A stretch of DNA of 64,000 nt, taken from Desulfoluna limicola (GTDB taxonomy: Bacteria > Desulfobacterota > Desulfobacteria > Desulfobacterales > Desulfolunaceae). Under the pieces are notes generated by a model. It was not told the DNA's origin. It searched no databases and saw nothing but the letters and a program-made list of their open reading frames with translations. Below, one piece after another: positions 36,287 through 45,755 of this stretch. The stretch is from positions 868,001-932,000 of the forward strand of contig NZ_AP024488.1 in the NCBI RefSeq assembly GCF_021654575.1. Reading direction: 5' to 3'. Positions within the stretch are counted from its first letter, which is position 1. Every line of letters starts with the position of its first letter. The position numbers and the translations under genes were made by a program.

Positions 36287-37209
36287 GATTTTCTCCTTTG
36301 GGGATCGCAGTGCTTTGCCCGATGCTGCTCTGAATCAGGCCTGCTTATGGTTTGAAAGGCCGATGCATTCTTTCGAGACGTGAATGCATCAGGCGGTTTA
36401 TTAATGCAATGCGCAGAGGTAACTGTTCAACGATGCCTCTGCCGGGTCGCTTCTTGAACTGATCCCCGAAAACGTTCCGGTTGTAGTCCCTTAGCCCCTG
36501 CACGGCTAAGGGAAAAGGGAACCACAGATTCGTTAAGCCCAAACCAGATGGCTTGCCAACATCGGCGATGCAACCAAAACTGTGCCCAAGACCTCTTTAT
36601 CAAACGTTTGGCTCCCGGCATGGCCGCCGGAGGCATTTTTGAGCTGAATGGTTACTGGCCAGACGGTTTTCAGTGATCACAGGAGGCGCAACCCCCTTGA
36701 CAGTTGCCTGCGATGAATACTGCATCATGGCTCGTTGCCCTATGACTCAGCTCACAGGCGATGTGGCCCGTTCGTGATTTGAGGGTCTGGGGAGTGCTTG
36801 CGCCTGTTCCTGTCACGGTGACTATCATCGGCAGAAATGGGTCTGAGTTTAGTGTTTCTCGAGAATTTTTTAGTGGCTGTGGGGCTCCGTTTGACGGGGG
36901 CTTGGCAGATGACGGGTGCGCTGGGCATGCCTTGCTTTTGTGTCGGCATGCAACGGGTGGTTGTATCTGTATGCGTGCAGGAGGGTTACTTCATGGGGGG
37001 GGCTGGGCGACCCCTTGGATGCTGTGCTGAAAATGGGGGGCGTGGGGGGCTGCAAGCAGGTTCCGCAAGACAAAAAAAATCACGGTGAATCGCCTGTCGG
37101 GCTGGGCCAAGGACATAACGTCCGGGTAACTTTCCGGCCAATGAAAGCGGCATCCAGGGGGATTTTTTCTTTCTTTTTACCACACCCTGTGCTTTTTCGC
37201 CCTTCACCC
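36287..37209. repeat. Long gap with inverted family C and B copies
   Basis: 36425-36596 is family C copy 3 in inverse orientation with the GGCTAAGGGAAAAGGG hairpin. Family B follows at 36597-36634, also inverted, ending GCCGCCGGAGGC. From about 36700 to 37190 I see no gene; overlapping frames are low-quality. Two CCCTTCR heptamers (37196-37210) touch the next stop codon. Confidence 0.7.
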
Positions 37210-38199
37210 TTAATATGTGTCTTCTTCCAGGTACTCGAACGCCTCTGCCGCTTTTCGGGCCAGATCCTTGAGGCCGATATCCGTGAAGGAGAGAAACTCC
37301 AGGGCCTCATCAGGGAGGGCGGACGGTTCTTCCGTGGCCAGGGTGATATCTTTGGCCATGTGGTTGGCCAGGTTGAGGATATAGGCAAGGCGGTTGCCGC
37401 CGGATTCGGCAGGGGAGTGGTGATATTTGATGGCCGTGGCCAGAGGGTCCGGGAGGTTCCATTTCCGGCAGAGTTCGCAGCCGATGTCAGCATGGGTGAA
37501 CTCCAGAATTTTGGCTTCGGCAACGGTGATGGGGGCCCGTGTCAGTTCCTTGTATCGTTTGAACAGGGGCTGTCTTTCCTGGAGGTAGCCGTCCAGGATG
37601 ATTTTTCCTGCATCATGCATCAGGCCTGCCAAGAAGGCATCCTCCCCGTTTCGGCTGTGGAAGGTCTCTTCGATGAGCTTTGCGCAGATGGCCACGGCGA
37701 GGGAGTGTTTCCATAGGTTGCCGGCTTCCTGGCGGTACCCCTGCAGGTCGCGTCCCAGCATTTTTGAGTGGCCCAGCAGGGTGATGATCTGAAGCAGGGT
37801 GTCGCTGCCCAGCACCGTTGCTGCCATCTGGATGGAGGAGACCCTGCCGCTCATGCCGTAATAGGCGGAGTTGGCGATTTTGAGGACCCTTCCGGCAAGG
37901 GCCGGGTCCGTGTTCAGAAGGTTTTCAAGGCTTTTGAAGTTATCCCTGCCGGTGATGAGGGTTCGTGCTTTGAGCAGGACGTGGGGCATGGGGTAAAGCT
38001 TTTTCAGGTTCGATACCACATCTTTTTTGAGGGCATCGCCGGAAGAAAAGGCGGTCAACTCGTCTTCATCGAGAATCCAGGCTTCTATGGGAATGACTTC
38101 CCCGCAGTCGGTGCACAGCAATTTCTTATGGCAGATCTGGTACACGACGTCGTCGCTGATCCAATAGTTTTTCGAGCACTGGGAGCATGTAATGTTCAT
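37210..38199 (-). CDS. HDOD-domain protein with N-terminal zinc ribbon (copy 1)
   Basis: 329 aa from the ATG at 38199, six bases after AGGA; the paralogue at 41036 has the same spacing and length. A zinc ribbon opens the protein (CSQC ... CTDC, about 5-35). Residues about 65-290 are an HDOD domain (LLNTDPALAGRVLKIANSAYYGM, later AFLAGLMHDAGKIILD and HADIGCELCRKW, YHHSPAESGGNRLAYILNLANHMA). An HD pair survives, although HDOD proteins are generally regarded as non-catalytic signalling adaptors. A 17-bp-spaced promoter shared with copy 2 lies upstream. It is probably part of a regulatory or stress-signalling pathway. Confidence 0.88.
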   Translation of the reverse strand: MNITCSQCSKNYWISDDVVYQICHKKLLCTDCGEVIPIEAWILDEDELTAFSSGDALKKDVVSNLKKLYPMPHVLLKARTLITGRDNFKSLENLLNTDPALAGRVLKIANSAYYGMSGRVSSIQMAATVLGSDTLLQIITLLGHSKMLGRDLQGYRQEAGNLWKHSLAVAICAKLIEETFHSRNGEDAFLAGLMHDAGKIILDGYLQERQPLFKRYKELTRAPITVAEAKILEFTHADIGCELCRKWNLPDPLATAIKYHHSPAESGGNRLAYILNLANHMAKDITLATEEPSALPDEALEFLSFTDIGLKDLARKAAEAFEYLEEDTY

Positions 38200-38358
38200 T
38201 TCCATTCCTGTGATCCAGCCCCGGCCGCCTTCAGTTGGGTGTATGTCCGATGAGACTGACGTATGAAGATGGGGCCGATTTTAAAACGCAATTCATGCCT
38301 TGTTCCGTCGGGGGGGCGGGTTGGAACGGGATTTCTTCTGGCTATTGCAAAAGAAACG

Positions 38359-38387
38359 TTTATACACGGCCTGAGGGACGATGTCAT
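38359..38387 (-). promoter_or_regulatory. Promoter of HDOD copy 1
   Basis: On the minus strand ATGACA (38387-38382) and TATAAA (38364-38359) are separated by 17 bases. The same boxes and spacing occur before copy 2 at 41173-41201, while flanking bases differ. The leader to the start codon would be about 150 bases. Confidence 0.75.
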
Positions 38388-38568
38388 GCATAAAAGAGAG
38401 TCATGGGGGCGGCAGGCACAAATGCCTCCTCACTCTCTGTTCCGATGGACTTGATTTCATCTTGTCGAACTGATAATGCACATGTGTAATAGTTGTTTTG
38501 TGTACGAATTATTTTTATGGCTGTTTCCGGCTGACCAATCATTAATTTAAATTTCAGGGGACAAGGTA

Positions 38569-39657
38569 ATGGATGCATACGAGGCATTACGGGAAAACTT
38601 GCATAAAAACCCGGCAGGGGCTCCGAAATCAGAGACCTTCACTGAGATATTGCGCACCTTGTTTACACCTGATGAGGTCGACCTTGCGGTTTACCTGACC
38701 TTTCTCCCTCAGTCCCTTGAAAGGGTGGCCGAAAAAGCCGGAGTAACAGCTGCCGCAGCTCGGGAACTTTGCGAAAGCATGGCAAACAAAGGGATCATCT
38801 TCAGCCGGGAAAAAGAGGGGGCCATGGGGTATGCCCTGCTTCTGACCATCCCCGGGATTTTTGAGTTCCCCTTTATGTCCGGTGGTGGAACGAAGATGCA
38901 TGAGAAGCTGGGTGCCCTCTGGGAGAGGTATCACCTGGAGAGCCAGGGGATGGATTTTTCCTCAAGCCCGACCCCCCTTATGCGGGTCGTGGCCGTTGAA
39001 GAAACGGTGGCTGGCAAGAATGAGGTCATGCCGTATGAGATCGTTTCGGCCATGATGGAGAAGAACCATACCTTTGCCCTGGCTGAGTGTGCCTGCCGGG
39101 TTTCCCAGGGAGACCATGCCTGCGACAAGCCCAACGATGTCTGTCTGATTTTTGATGCCATGGCGCGGTTTCTCATCGACCGAAAGCATGCCCGGGAAAT
39201 CACCCGGGAAGAGGCGCTGGCTGTTCTGAAACGATCCGAGGAAGCCGGGCTGGTCCATACCACAAACAACAGCCAGGATCGCCTGAGCGTCATCTGCAAC
39301 TGCTGCGCCTGCTGCTGTACGATTCTGACGTGCCAGTCAAAGCTTGATGCCCCCTATCCGTTTTCCAAAGGGCGGTGGTACGCAAGCGTGGATGAATCGG
39401 AGTGCATGGGCTGTGAGGTCTGCGCCGAGGAACGGTGCGTGGTTAACGCCATCGGTATGGAAGAGGGCGTTGCTGTCGTTGACCCGGAAAAATGTATCGG
39501 GTGCGGCCTGTGTGCCTCCACTTGCCCGACTGATGCCATCTCCATGACTGAACGAGACCATGTGCCCCCCGTCCCGGAGACCGGAGCCCAGCTTGGTGGC
39601 CAGGTGTTGATGGAAAAGGGACGCCTTGAAGCATTCTTAGAGTTGAACAAGAGATAA
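38569..39657 (+). CDS. 4Fe-4S protein with winged-helix-like N-terminus
   Basis: 362 aa. The N-terminal 90 residues form a helix-turn-helix-like domain (LERVAEKAGVTAAAARELCESMANKGI). The central part has ECACRVSQGDHACDKPNDVCLIFD and HAREITREEALAVLKRSEEAGLVH, then VICNCCACCC, matching the first 270 residues of the flavoprotein at 29724. Two ferredoxin motifs follow (CMGCEVCAEERCV, about 285, and CIGCGLCASTCPTD, about 310). Proteins of this layout are probable redox or electron-transfer modules, possibly sensors. Its start is 182 bases from the divergent HDOD promoter, so the two could share a control region. Confidence 0.8.
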   Translation: MDAYEALRENLHKNPAGAPKSETFTEILRTLFTPDEVDLAVYLTFLPQSLERVAEKAGVTAAAARELCESMANKGIIFSREKEGAMGYALLLTIPGIFEFPFMSGGGTKMHEKLGALWERYHLESQGMDFSSSPTPLMRVVAVEETVAGKNEVMPYEIVSAMMEKNHTFALAECACRVSQGDHACDKPNDVCLIFDAMARFLIDRKHAREITREEALAVLKRSEEAGLVHTTNNSQDRLSVICNCCACCCTILTCQSKLDAPYPFSKGRWYASVDESECMGCEVCAEERCVVNAIGMEEGVAVVDPEKCIGCGLCASTCPTDAISMTERDHVPPVPETGAQLGGQVLMEKGRLEAFLELNKR

Positions 39658-40046
39658 TAAAGGCGAAAGGCAAAGGGGAAAACAAAAAACGTTCTTGGTT
39701 CTTTGTTCTTCGTGCTTGGTTGAGGAGTCGCTACGCTCCGTCAGTAAAAATAAAATGTACAAAAAGAGATGCCTCCGGCGGCAAGGTGAACCACCTTGAA
39801 AGCGGGATGCCGTAGCGCTTTGCTCCTCGTTCCTCGGATCAAATCACAGCGGTATTTTGACTATCAAAATGTTTATTTGTATTGTTTCCAACAACCCGCA
39901 AGGCAAATGGCTAAGGGTTACCCGTGAACGAGTCGCTATGCTGCAGTCATTATATGAAAGGCCATGGGCGAAGCGAATTCAACGAACCAAGAGCGAAGAA
40001 CCACGCACCAAGAGCCATCTTTTGTTTTTGGCCTTTCAGCCCCTTG
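39658..40046. repeat. Gap with family A copy and heptamer stretches
   Basis: Two GGCGAAA/GGCAAAG heptamers abut the stop at 39657. TTCTTGG-like heptamers occupy about 39688-39725. A family A copy spans 39771-39851 with loop TCGTTCCTC. GAACCAA-like heptamers lie at about 39980-40020. No gene is seen. Confidence 0.7.
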
Positions 40047-41036
40047 CTAATAGGTGTCTTCTTCCAGGTACTCGAAGGCCTCTGCCGCTTTCCGGGACAG
40101 CTCTTTTAAGCCGATCTCCGTGACGGAGAGAAACTCAAGGGCCTCAGCGGGGAGTGTTGACGGTTCTTCCGGGGCCAGGGTGATGTCTTTGGCCATATGG
40201 TTGGCCAGGTTCAGGATATAGGCGAGGCGGTTGCCGCCGGATTCGGCAGGGGAGTGGTGGTATCTGATGGCCGTGGCCAGGTTTTCCGGGAGGTTCCACT
40301 TCCTGCAGAGCTCGCAGCCGATGTCGGCGTGGGTGAACTCCAGGATTTTGGTTTCTGCGGCGGTGATGTGGGCGCGGGTCAGCATCCTGTATCGCTTGAA
40401 CAGGGGCTGTCTTTCCAGGACATAGTCGTCCAGGATAATTTTTCCGGCATCGTGCATCAGGCCGGCTAAAAAGGCATCTTCTCCGTTTCGGGGCTGGAAG
40501 ATCTCTTCGATGAGTTTGGCGCAGATGGCCACGGCAAGGGAGTGTTTCCAAAGGTTTCCGGCTTCCCGTCGGTAGCCTTTCAGGTTGCGTCCCAGCATTT
40601 TTGACTGGCCCAGCAGGGTGATGATCTGAAGCAGGGTGTTGCTGCCGAGAACCGTTGCCGCCATCTGAATGGAGGAGACTTTGCCGCTCATGCCGTAAAA
40701 GGAGGAATTGGCGACCTTGAGGACCCGTCCGGCCAGGGCGGGGTCCGTATTCAGCAGGTGCTCGAGCTCCTTGAAGTTCTCCTCTCCGGTGAGCAGGCTT
40801 CTCGCCTTGATGAGGATGTGGGGCATGGGGTAGAGTTTTTGCAGGTTGTTCACCACCTCCTGCCTCAGGGCATCCCCGGAGGAGAAGGCGTTGAGCTCCT
40901 CTTCATTCAGGATGGCTGGCTCAATGGCAATGGCCGCTCCACAGCCGGTGCACAGCAGTTTTTTCTGGTATATCTGGTAGACCACATCGTCGTTGATTTG
41001 ATGGGCTTTCGAGCACTGGGCGCATGTAAGGTTCAT
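40047..41036 (-). CDS. HDOD-domain protein with N-terminal zinc ribbon (copy 2)
   Basis: 329 aa from the ATG at 41036, six bases after AGGA. It is a close paralogue of copy 1, the same length and with the same zinc ribbon (CAQC ... CTGC), HDOD core and terminal EAFEYLEEDTY. Differences are spread evenly and conservative, so both copies look functional. The duplication is recent enough to retain the promoter. A third, degraded copy lies upstream at 41451-41925. Confidence 0.88.
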   Translation of the reverse strand: MNLTCAQCSKAHQINDDVVYQIYQKKLLCTGCGAAIAIEPAILNEEELNAFSSGDALRQEVVNNLQKLYPMPHILIKARSLLTGEENFKELEHLLNTDPALAGRVLKVANSSFYGMSGKVSSIQMAATVLGSNTLLQIITLLGQSKMLGRNLKGYRREAGNLWKHSLAVAICAKLIEEIFQPRNGEDAFLAGLMHDAGKIILDDYVLERQPLFKRYRMLTRAHITAAETKILEFTHADIGCELCRKWNLPENLATAIRYHHSPAESGGNRLAYILNLANHMAKDITLAPEEPSTLPAEALEFLSVTEIGLKELSRKAAEAFEYLEEDTY

Positions 41037-41450
41037 GTCTGTTCCTGTGGTCAAGCACGGTCTGTGCGTGTGTGTCTTTAAACCTGAGGCACCGGGTTCA
41101 GGGGCATGCCTGCACTGCCGGGCCCTTGGCGAATCTGGAGCGGTGGCTCACCAGAACATCATAACAGAAAAATTTATACACCCCCTGAGTCCGGATGTCA
41201 TGCACAAAAGGTGTTTGGCAAGGGGCCAGGGCATGTGACTTACTGCATGCTGTCGGTGTTGTGTGGTGTGCGTTTAAGGTTTTGAAATATTGAATGAATG
41301 GTTTGCCCTCGTTGTTGATCGGTCCGTCACACGACAGTCTTCTGCCTTCTGGTACGATTGTCGTGCGCCCCAAGGTTTGCCCCACAGGCACATTGCCTGT
41401 CCCAATCGACAGGATGCATTTTCCTTCGCCCTTCGCCCTTCGCCCTTCGC
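41037..41450. other. Gap upstream of HDOD copy 2
   Basis: It holds the promoter of copy 2 (41173-41201) and a CCTTCGC array (41423-41451). The sequence between them shows nothing I recognise. Confidence 0.6.
41173..41201 (-). promoter_or_regulatory. Promoter of HDOD copy 2
   Basis: ATGACA (41201-41196) and TATAAA (41178-41173) with 17 bases between them, as before copy 1. CTGAG in the spacer and GTGTATAAA are also shared. Confidence 0.75.
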
Positions 41451-41451
41451 C
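41423..41451. repeat. Heptanucleotide array, CCTTCGC x 4
   Basis: Four exact seven-base units end on the stop codon of the degraded HDOD copy. Confidence 0.85.
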
Positions 41452-41925
41452 TAATAGGTGGCCTCTTCAAGGGGCTCGATGGATTTTCTTGCGTTCAGAA
41501 GCAGATTCTTAAGGTCGGCCTTTGTGATGAGGTGAAACGCCAGGGGCTCTGGTAAACTCGTCGAGGGCCTTGCTTTTGCCCCGGCAATGGCCACGGCCAT
41601 GTGGCCGGCCAGGTTGAGGATGTCGGCGAGGCGGTTGGTGCCGGAGTGGGCGGGGGGATGATCCGAAGCAGGGGGTCACGACCGAGAACCGTTGCCGTCG
41701 TTTGAAGGGCGGAGACCTTGCCGCTCATGCCGTTATGGGCCGAGTTGGCGACCTTGAGGACCCGTCCGGCAAGGGCCGGGTCCGTGTTGAGGATCTCTTC
41801 CAGCTCCCTGACGTTCCCATGCCCGGTGAGCAGGCTGCGGGCCTTGAACAGGGCATGGGTTTTCAGGTTGGAGACGACCTCCTCTTTGGCCAGGACAAAA
41901 GGGGCCAGGGGGTCACCCCCTGGCC
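41451..41925 (-). pseudogene. Degraded third HDOD copy
   Basis: The 5' part (EEVVSNLKTHALFKARSLLTG ... NTDPALAGRVLKVANSA) matches residues about 60-140 of the intact copies but lacks KLYPMP. The middle 110 residues (including the HD region) are deleted. The 3' part continues in another frame with TNRLADILNLAGHMA and ends LEEATY at 41451. The zinc ribbon is also gone. The remnant meets the 3' end of malate synthase G inside a family A cap. Confidence 0.85.
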
Positions 41926-44111
41926 GCCGGAAGCACGCTTTTGGCCTTGGCGATTTTGCGCCACGCATGCAGCAGGGGCTCCGTATACCCGTTGGGTTGG
42001 TTGACCCCTTCGAAGATCAGCGCTTTGGCGGCCTGAAATGCGCTGCTTTCCGCAAAATCAGGGGCCATGTTCCGGTAGTCGGGGTCGCCGGCGTTCTGCT
42101 TGTCGACCAGGGGCGCCATGCGTTCCAGCGTTGCGATCACCCGGCCTCTGGTCACCACGCCGTGGTGGAGCCAGTTGGCCACGTGCTGGCTGGAGATCCG
42201 TAAGGTGGCTCGGTCTTCCATGAGCCCGATGCCATGGATGTCCGGCACTTTGGAGCACCCGACCCCCTGTTCCACCCATCGCACCACATACCCGAGGATT
42301 CCCTGGATGTTGTTGTCGAGTTCTTCCTGGCGCTGCGCCTCGCTCCAATGTGTCTCTGAGGCCAGGGGGAGGGTGAGGAGGTCTTCCAACCTGGCGGGTT
42401 CGCGGGTTGCCAGTCGGGATTGAACCTCCCCCACATTCACGTTGTGGTAGTGGAGGGCATGGAGGGTGGCTGCGGTGGGGGAGGGGACCCAGGCCGTGGA
42501 GGCCCCGGAGAGGGGGTGCCCGATTTTGGCCGTCATCATCTCGGCCATCAGGTCGGGCATGGCCCACATGCCTTTGCCGATCTGGGCCTTGCCTTTCAAA
42601 CCGCAGGCAAGGCCGACATCGACGTTGTTGTTTTCGTAGGCGGTGATCCAGGTGGACGTTTTCATCTCCCCTTTGCGGATCATGGGACCTGCCAGCATGC
42701 TGGTGTGCATTTCGTCACCCGTGCGGTCGAGAAAACCGGTGTTGATGAACACCACACGCTCACTTGCCGCGGCAATGCAGGCGGCAAGGTTGGCCGATGT
42801 TCGTCGCTCCTCGTCCATGATTCCCATTTTGACGGTGTTTTTTTCCAGGGCCAGGACCTCCTCCACCTCTTCAAACAACCGGTCGGCAAAGGCCACCTCT
42901 TCCGGCCCGTGCATCTTGGGCTTGACGATGTAGACGCTCCCTTGCCGGCTGTTGAGATACGGGCCGTTGCCGAGCAGGTCGTGTTTGGCGATGAGGCTGG
43001 TGACCAGGGCGTCGAGAATGCCTTCGGGGGTTTCATTGCCCTCGGCATCAAGGATGGCTTCGGTGGTCATCAGGTGGCCGACATTTCGTACAAACATCAG
43101 GGAACGGCCCGGCAGCGTCAGTTCCCCTCCGGCAGGTGTTTGATACGTGCGGTCCGGGTTCAGGGCGCGTTCCCGGACCTGTCCCCCTTTGGTAAACGAG
43201 GCGGTGAGGGTGCCTTTCATCAGGCCCAGCCAGTTCCGGTATACAACGACCTTATCCTCTGTATCCACCGCCGCAATGGAGTCTTCGCAGTCCATGATGG
43301 TGGTGAGGGCCGATTCAACCAGGAGGTCTTTCACGCGTGCGGGATCCGCCTGGCCGATGGGGCTGTTCGCGTCGATCTGGATTTCGAGGTGCAGGCCATG
43401 CTTTTTGAGTAAAATGGCTTCGGGGGCTGTTGTTTTGCCGCGGTACCCCACGCATTGCCGGGGATCCTTCAGGGGGGTCTGTGTGGCTCCCTGACCCACC
43501 ATGAGGGTTCCCTGGGTCACGGTATAGCTGGTGGCGGTTGCGTGGGACCCGGTTTCAAGGGGGTAATTCTCATCGAGGAACGCTTTGGCATAGGCGATCA
43601 CGGCCTCGCCCCGCTTGGGGTTGTAGCCGTCTGCTTTGGCGGTGTCGCCCTCATCCGGGATGACATCGGTTCCGTAGAGGGCATCGTAGAGACTCCCCCA
43701 CCGTGCATTGGCGGCGTTTAAGGCATATCGGGCGTTCATGATGGGCACGACCAGCTGGGGGCCCGAAAGGGTTGCCACCTCCGGGTCCACCTTCGTGGGA
43801 TTGACGGCGACCTGCCCGGGTTGCGCCACCAGGTAACCAATCTCTTTCAGGAATGCCCGGTACGCAGCATGATCAACAGCGCCGGGGTGGGCTTGGTGCC
43901 ACTGGTCAATCTGGTGTTGTATATCGTCCCGTCTGGCGAGCAGGGCACGATTGACCGGGGTGAGGCGGGTGATAAGGTCGCAGGCCCCTTTCCAGAATGC
44001 CTCGGGGGCCAACCCGGTGCCGGGAAGGACCTCGCGGTTGATAAAGAGATACAGCTCCCGGGAAACGGAGAGACCGTGGACTGATTCGTATGCTTGCGGG
44101 GCCAATGTCAT
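41913..44111 (-). CDS. glcB: Malate synthase G
   Basis: 732 aa from the ATG at 44111, with AAGGAAG upstream; an earlier in-frame start has none. The single-domain G form is recognised by [63 protein letters not shown] and the metal/glyoxylate region [14 protein letters not shown]. The enzyme condenses glyoxylate and acetyl-CoA to malate. No isocitrate lyase or glycolate oxidase gene is present here, so the glyoxylate source is open. The last codons (VLPAARG) are read from a family A cap, and the gene runs into the HDOD remnant. Confidence 0.95.
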   Translation of the reverse strand: MTLAPQAYESVHGLSVSRELYLFINREVLPGTGLAPEAFWKGACDLITRLTPVNRALLARRDDIQHQIDQWHQAHPGAVDHAAYRAFLKEIGYLVAQPGQVAVNPTKVDPEVATLSGPQLVVPIMNARYALNAANARWGSLYDALYGTDVIPDEGDTAKADGYNPKRGEAVIAYAKAFLDENYPLETGSHATATSYTVTQGTLMVGQGATQTPLKDPRQCVGYRGKTTAPEAILLKKHGLHLEIQIDANSPIGQADPARVKDLLVESALTTIMDCEDSIAAVDTEDKVVVYRNWLGLMKGTLTASFTKGGQVRERALNPDRTYQTPAGGELTLPGRSLMFVRNVGHLMTTEAILDAEGNETPEGILDALVTSLIAKHDLLGNGPYLNSRQGSVYIVKPKMHGPEEVAFADRLFEEVEEVLALEKNTVKMGIMDEERRTSANLAACIAAASERVVFINTGFLDRTGDEMHTSMLAGPMIRKGEMKTSTWITAYENNNVDVGLACGLKGKAQIGKGMWAMPDLMAEMMTAKIGHPLSGASTAWVPSPTAATLHALHYHNVNVGEVQSRLATREPARLEDLLTLPLASETHWSEAQRQEELDNNIQGILGYVVRWVEQGVGCSKVPDIHGIGLMEDRATLRISSQHVANWLHHGVVTRGRVIATLERMAPLVDKQNAGDPDYRNMAPDFAESSAFQAAKALIFEGVNQPNGYTEPLLHAWRKIAKAKSVLPAARG

Positions 44112-44215
44112 ATTTTTCGCTTCCTTATGTGGTATGTGGGGGGGCATACTAAGGTTTCCGATCACTGAATTTTTCATGTTACCGCTACAGGGCTTAAATG
44201 AAAAGGGGGCAATTT

Positions 44216-45241
44216 ATGGATCAATCTAAAGAATCCAATCGCCGTATCGTGCTTGCGTCGCGTCCCGTGGGTGCTCCGGTTGAAGAAAATTTTCGTCTGG
44301 AGAGTGTGCCTGTGCCGACTCCGGGGGAGGGGGAGGTGTTGCTGCGTACGGTTTATCTCTCATTGGACCCCTATATGCGGGGGCGCATGAGCGACGCCCC
44401 ATCGTATGCCGATCCGGTGGCGGTTGATGAGGTGATGGTCGGTGCCACGGTGTGCCGGGTTGAGGTATCCCGGCACCCCGATTTCTCCGAAGGGGAGTGG
44501 GTCCTGGCTTACAGTGGGTGGCAGGACTACGCACTGTCTGACGGGACGGGCCTCTCCCGGTTGGGGAAACATCCGGAAAACCCATCCCATGCATTGGGCA
44601 TCATGGGGATGCCCGGGTTTACGGCGTACATGGGGCTCCTTGATATTGGTCAGCCCAAATCCGGGGAGACCCTTGTGGTGGCGGCAGCCACCGGTCCGGT
44701 GGGGGGGACCGTGGGCCAGATAGGAAAACTGAAAGGGTGCCGCGTGGTGGGCATCGCAGGAGGCCCCGAAAAATGCCGGCATGCCACAGAGGGGCTCGGG
44801 TTTCATGCCTGCCTGGATCACAAGGCTCCGGATTTTGCCGAGCAACTTCGCAAGGCGTGCCCCGACGGCATCGATGTCTATTACGAGAATGTGGGTGGCA
44901 AGGTTTTTGATGCCGTCCTGCCGCTTCTCAACACACGGGCAAGGGTTCCGGTCTGTGGGCTCATTTCTCAATACAACGCCACGAGGCTTCCCGACGGCCC
45001 GGATCGTCTCTCCCTTCTTATGCGAACAATATTGACGAAGCGGTTGACGGTTCGGGGGTTCATTATTTTTGATGATTACGGCCATCGTTATGATGAATTT
45101 GCCCGGGAGATGTCTCAGTGGTTGAGTCTGGGCAAGATACAATACCGGGAACAGCTGGTGGATGATTTGGAACGCGCGCCGGAGGCATTTATGGGCATGC
45201 TGCAGGGCAGGAATTTCGGAAAGCTCGTGGTTCGGGTGTGA
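44216..45241 (+). CDS. MDR-family NADP-dependent oxidoreductase (CurA-like)
   Basis: 341 aa from the ATG at 44216, with AAGGGGG upstream. It is a zinc-free medium-chain reductase: N-terminal LSLDPYMRGRMSD, Rossmann region VVAAATGPVGGTVGQIGKLKGCRVVGIAGG (written in the frame at about 158-187), and DVYYENVGGKVFDAVLPLLN. This fits the leukotriene B4 12-hydroxydehydrogenase/curcumin reductase group, which reduces alpha,beta-double bonds with NADPH. It is divergent from malate synthase G by about 100 bases. The substrate is unknown. Confidence 0.88.
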   Translation: MDQSKESNRRIVLASRPVGAPVEENFRLESVPVPTPGEGEVLLRTVYLSLDPYMRGRMSDAPSYADPVAVDEVMVGATVCRVEVSRHPDFSEGEWVLAYSGWQDYALSDGTGLSRLGKHPENPSHALGIMGMPGFTAYMGLLDIGQPKSGETLVVAAATGPVGGTVGQIGKLKGCRVVGIAGGPEKCRHATEGLGFHACLDHKAPDFAEQLRKACPDGIDVYYENVGGKVFDAVLPLLNTRARVPVCGLISQYNATRLPDGPDRLSLLMRTILTKRLTVRGFIIFDDYGHRYDEFAREMSQWLSLGKIQYREQLVDDLERAPEAFMGMLQGRNFGKLVVRV

Positions 45242-45568
45242 GGCTCTTTTATCAAAGGCCCTGCGGTTTGGCAGCTTGACTATGCCGGAGGAGGGAACGG
45301 TTTTTATGGCTTTTTGGGTTGTCGCGAGTCGCGATGGGCCTTAACCGTTCCCTCCGATCGGTGAATATTATGAAGTAATACTTAATCCCGGTGCTTTAAC
45401 GTTGCTTTTCCTGTCTCGTGTTTACCCCTCATAGACAAGCTTGGTAGGCAAAGGCTTTCCCTCGTATGCCGGGAGGGGCTTCCATTGATTTAAGTTTGAC
45501 TGCTTGTTTTTCTCTGCCCCATGGTGCCAATGAATTAATCTTCACTACTATTACGGTGAAGGGAGGGA
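45242..45568. other. Gap with a long hairpin
   Basis: Apart from the hairpin at 45290-45355 I see no gene or recognised riboswitch. Confidence 0.55.
45290..45355 (+). terminator. Possible terminator hairpin after the MDR gene
   Basis: Perfect 13-base arms GGAGGGAACGGTT (45290-45302) and AACCGTTCCCTCC (45343-45355) enclose a 40-base loop with a smaller TCGCGA motif. There is no T run, so termination is only a suggestion. Confidence 0.5.
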
Positions 45569-45598
45569 TTGACACCCCCTGTCATGTATGCCTATTTT
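45569..45598 (+). promoter_or_regulatory. Candidate promoter of the hybrid kinase gene
   Basis: TTGACA (45569-45574) and TATTTT (45593-45598) are separated by 18 bases, about 160 bases before the start codon. Confidence 0.5.
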
Positions 45599-45755
45599 CT
45601 AGGCTATGATATCTATTTATACCTGTTGAGTGTGAGGCTGAAATTGTTCTTGAAATGATTCACGTGCGGCAGTTGCGGCAGTGACCGGTCCCTGAGGCGC
45701 TCGGAGAAATCGGCGATCCTGCATTCCATCTGCTACGGAAGGATTTAATTCATTG

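Noticed and set aside
36916..37716. A 266-codon plus-strand frame
   Set aside because: Most of it is antisense to the first HDOD gene and the rest is intergenic; it has no domain features.
42420..43412. A 330-codon plus-strand frame in the malate synthase region
   Set aside because: It is antisense to malate synthase G, which has all family motifs.
45242..45755. Possible riboswitch (for example a cyclic-di-GMP type) before the hybrid kinase
   Set aside because: The conserved core sequences of known riboswitch classes were not found; only a hairpin and a promoter-like pair are visible.
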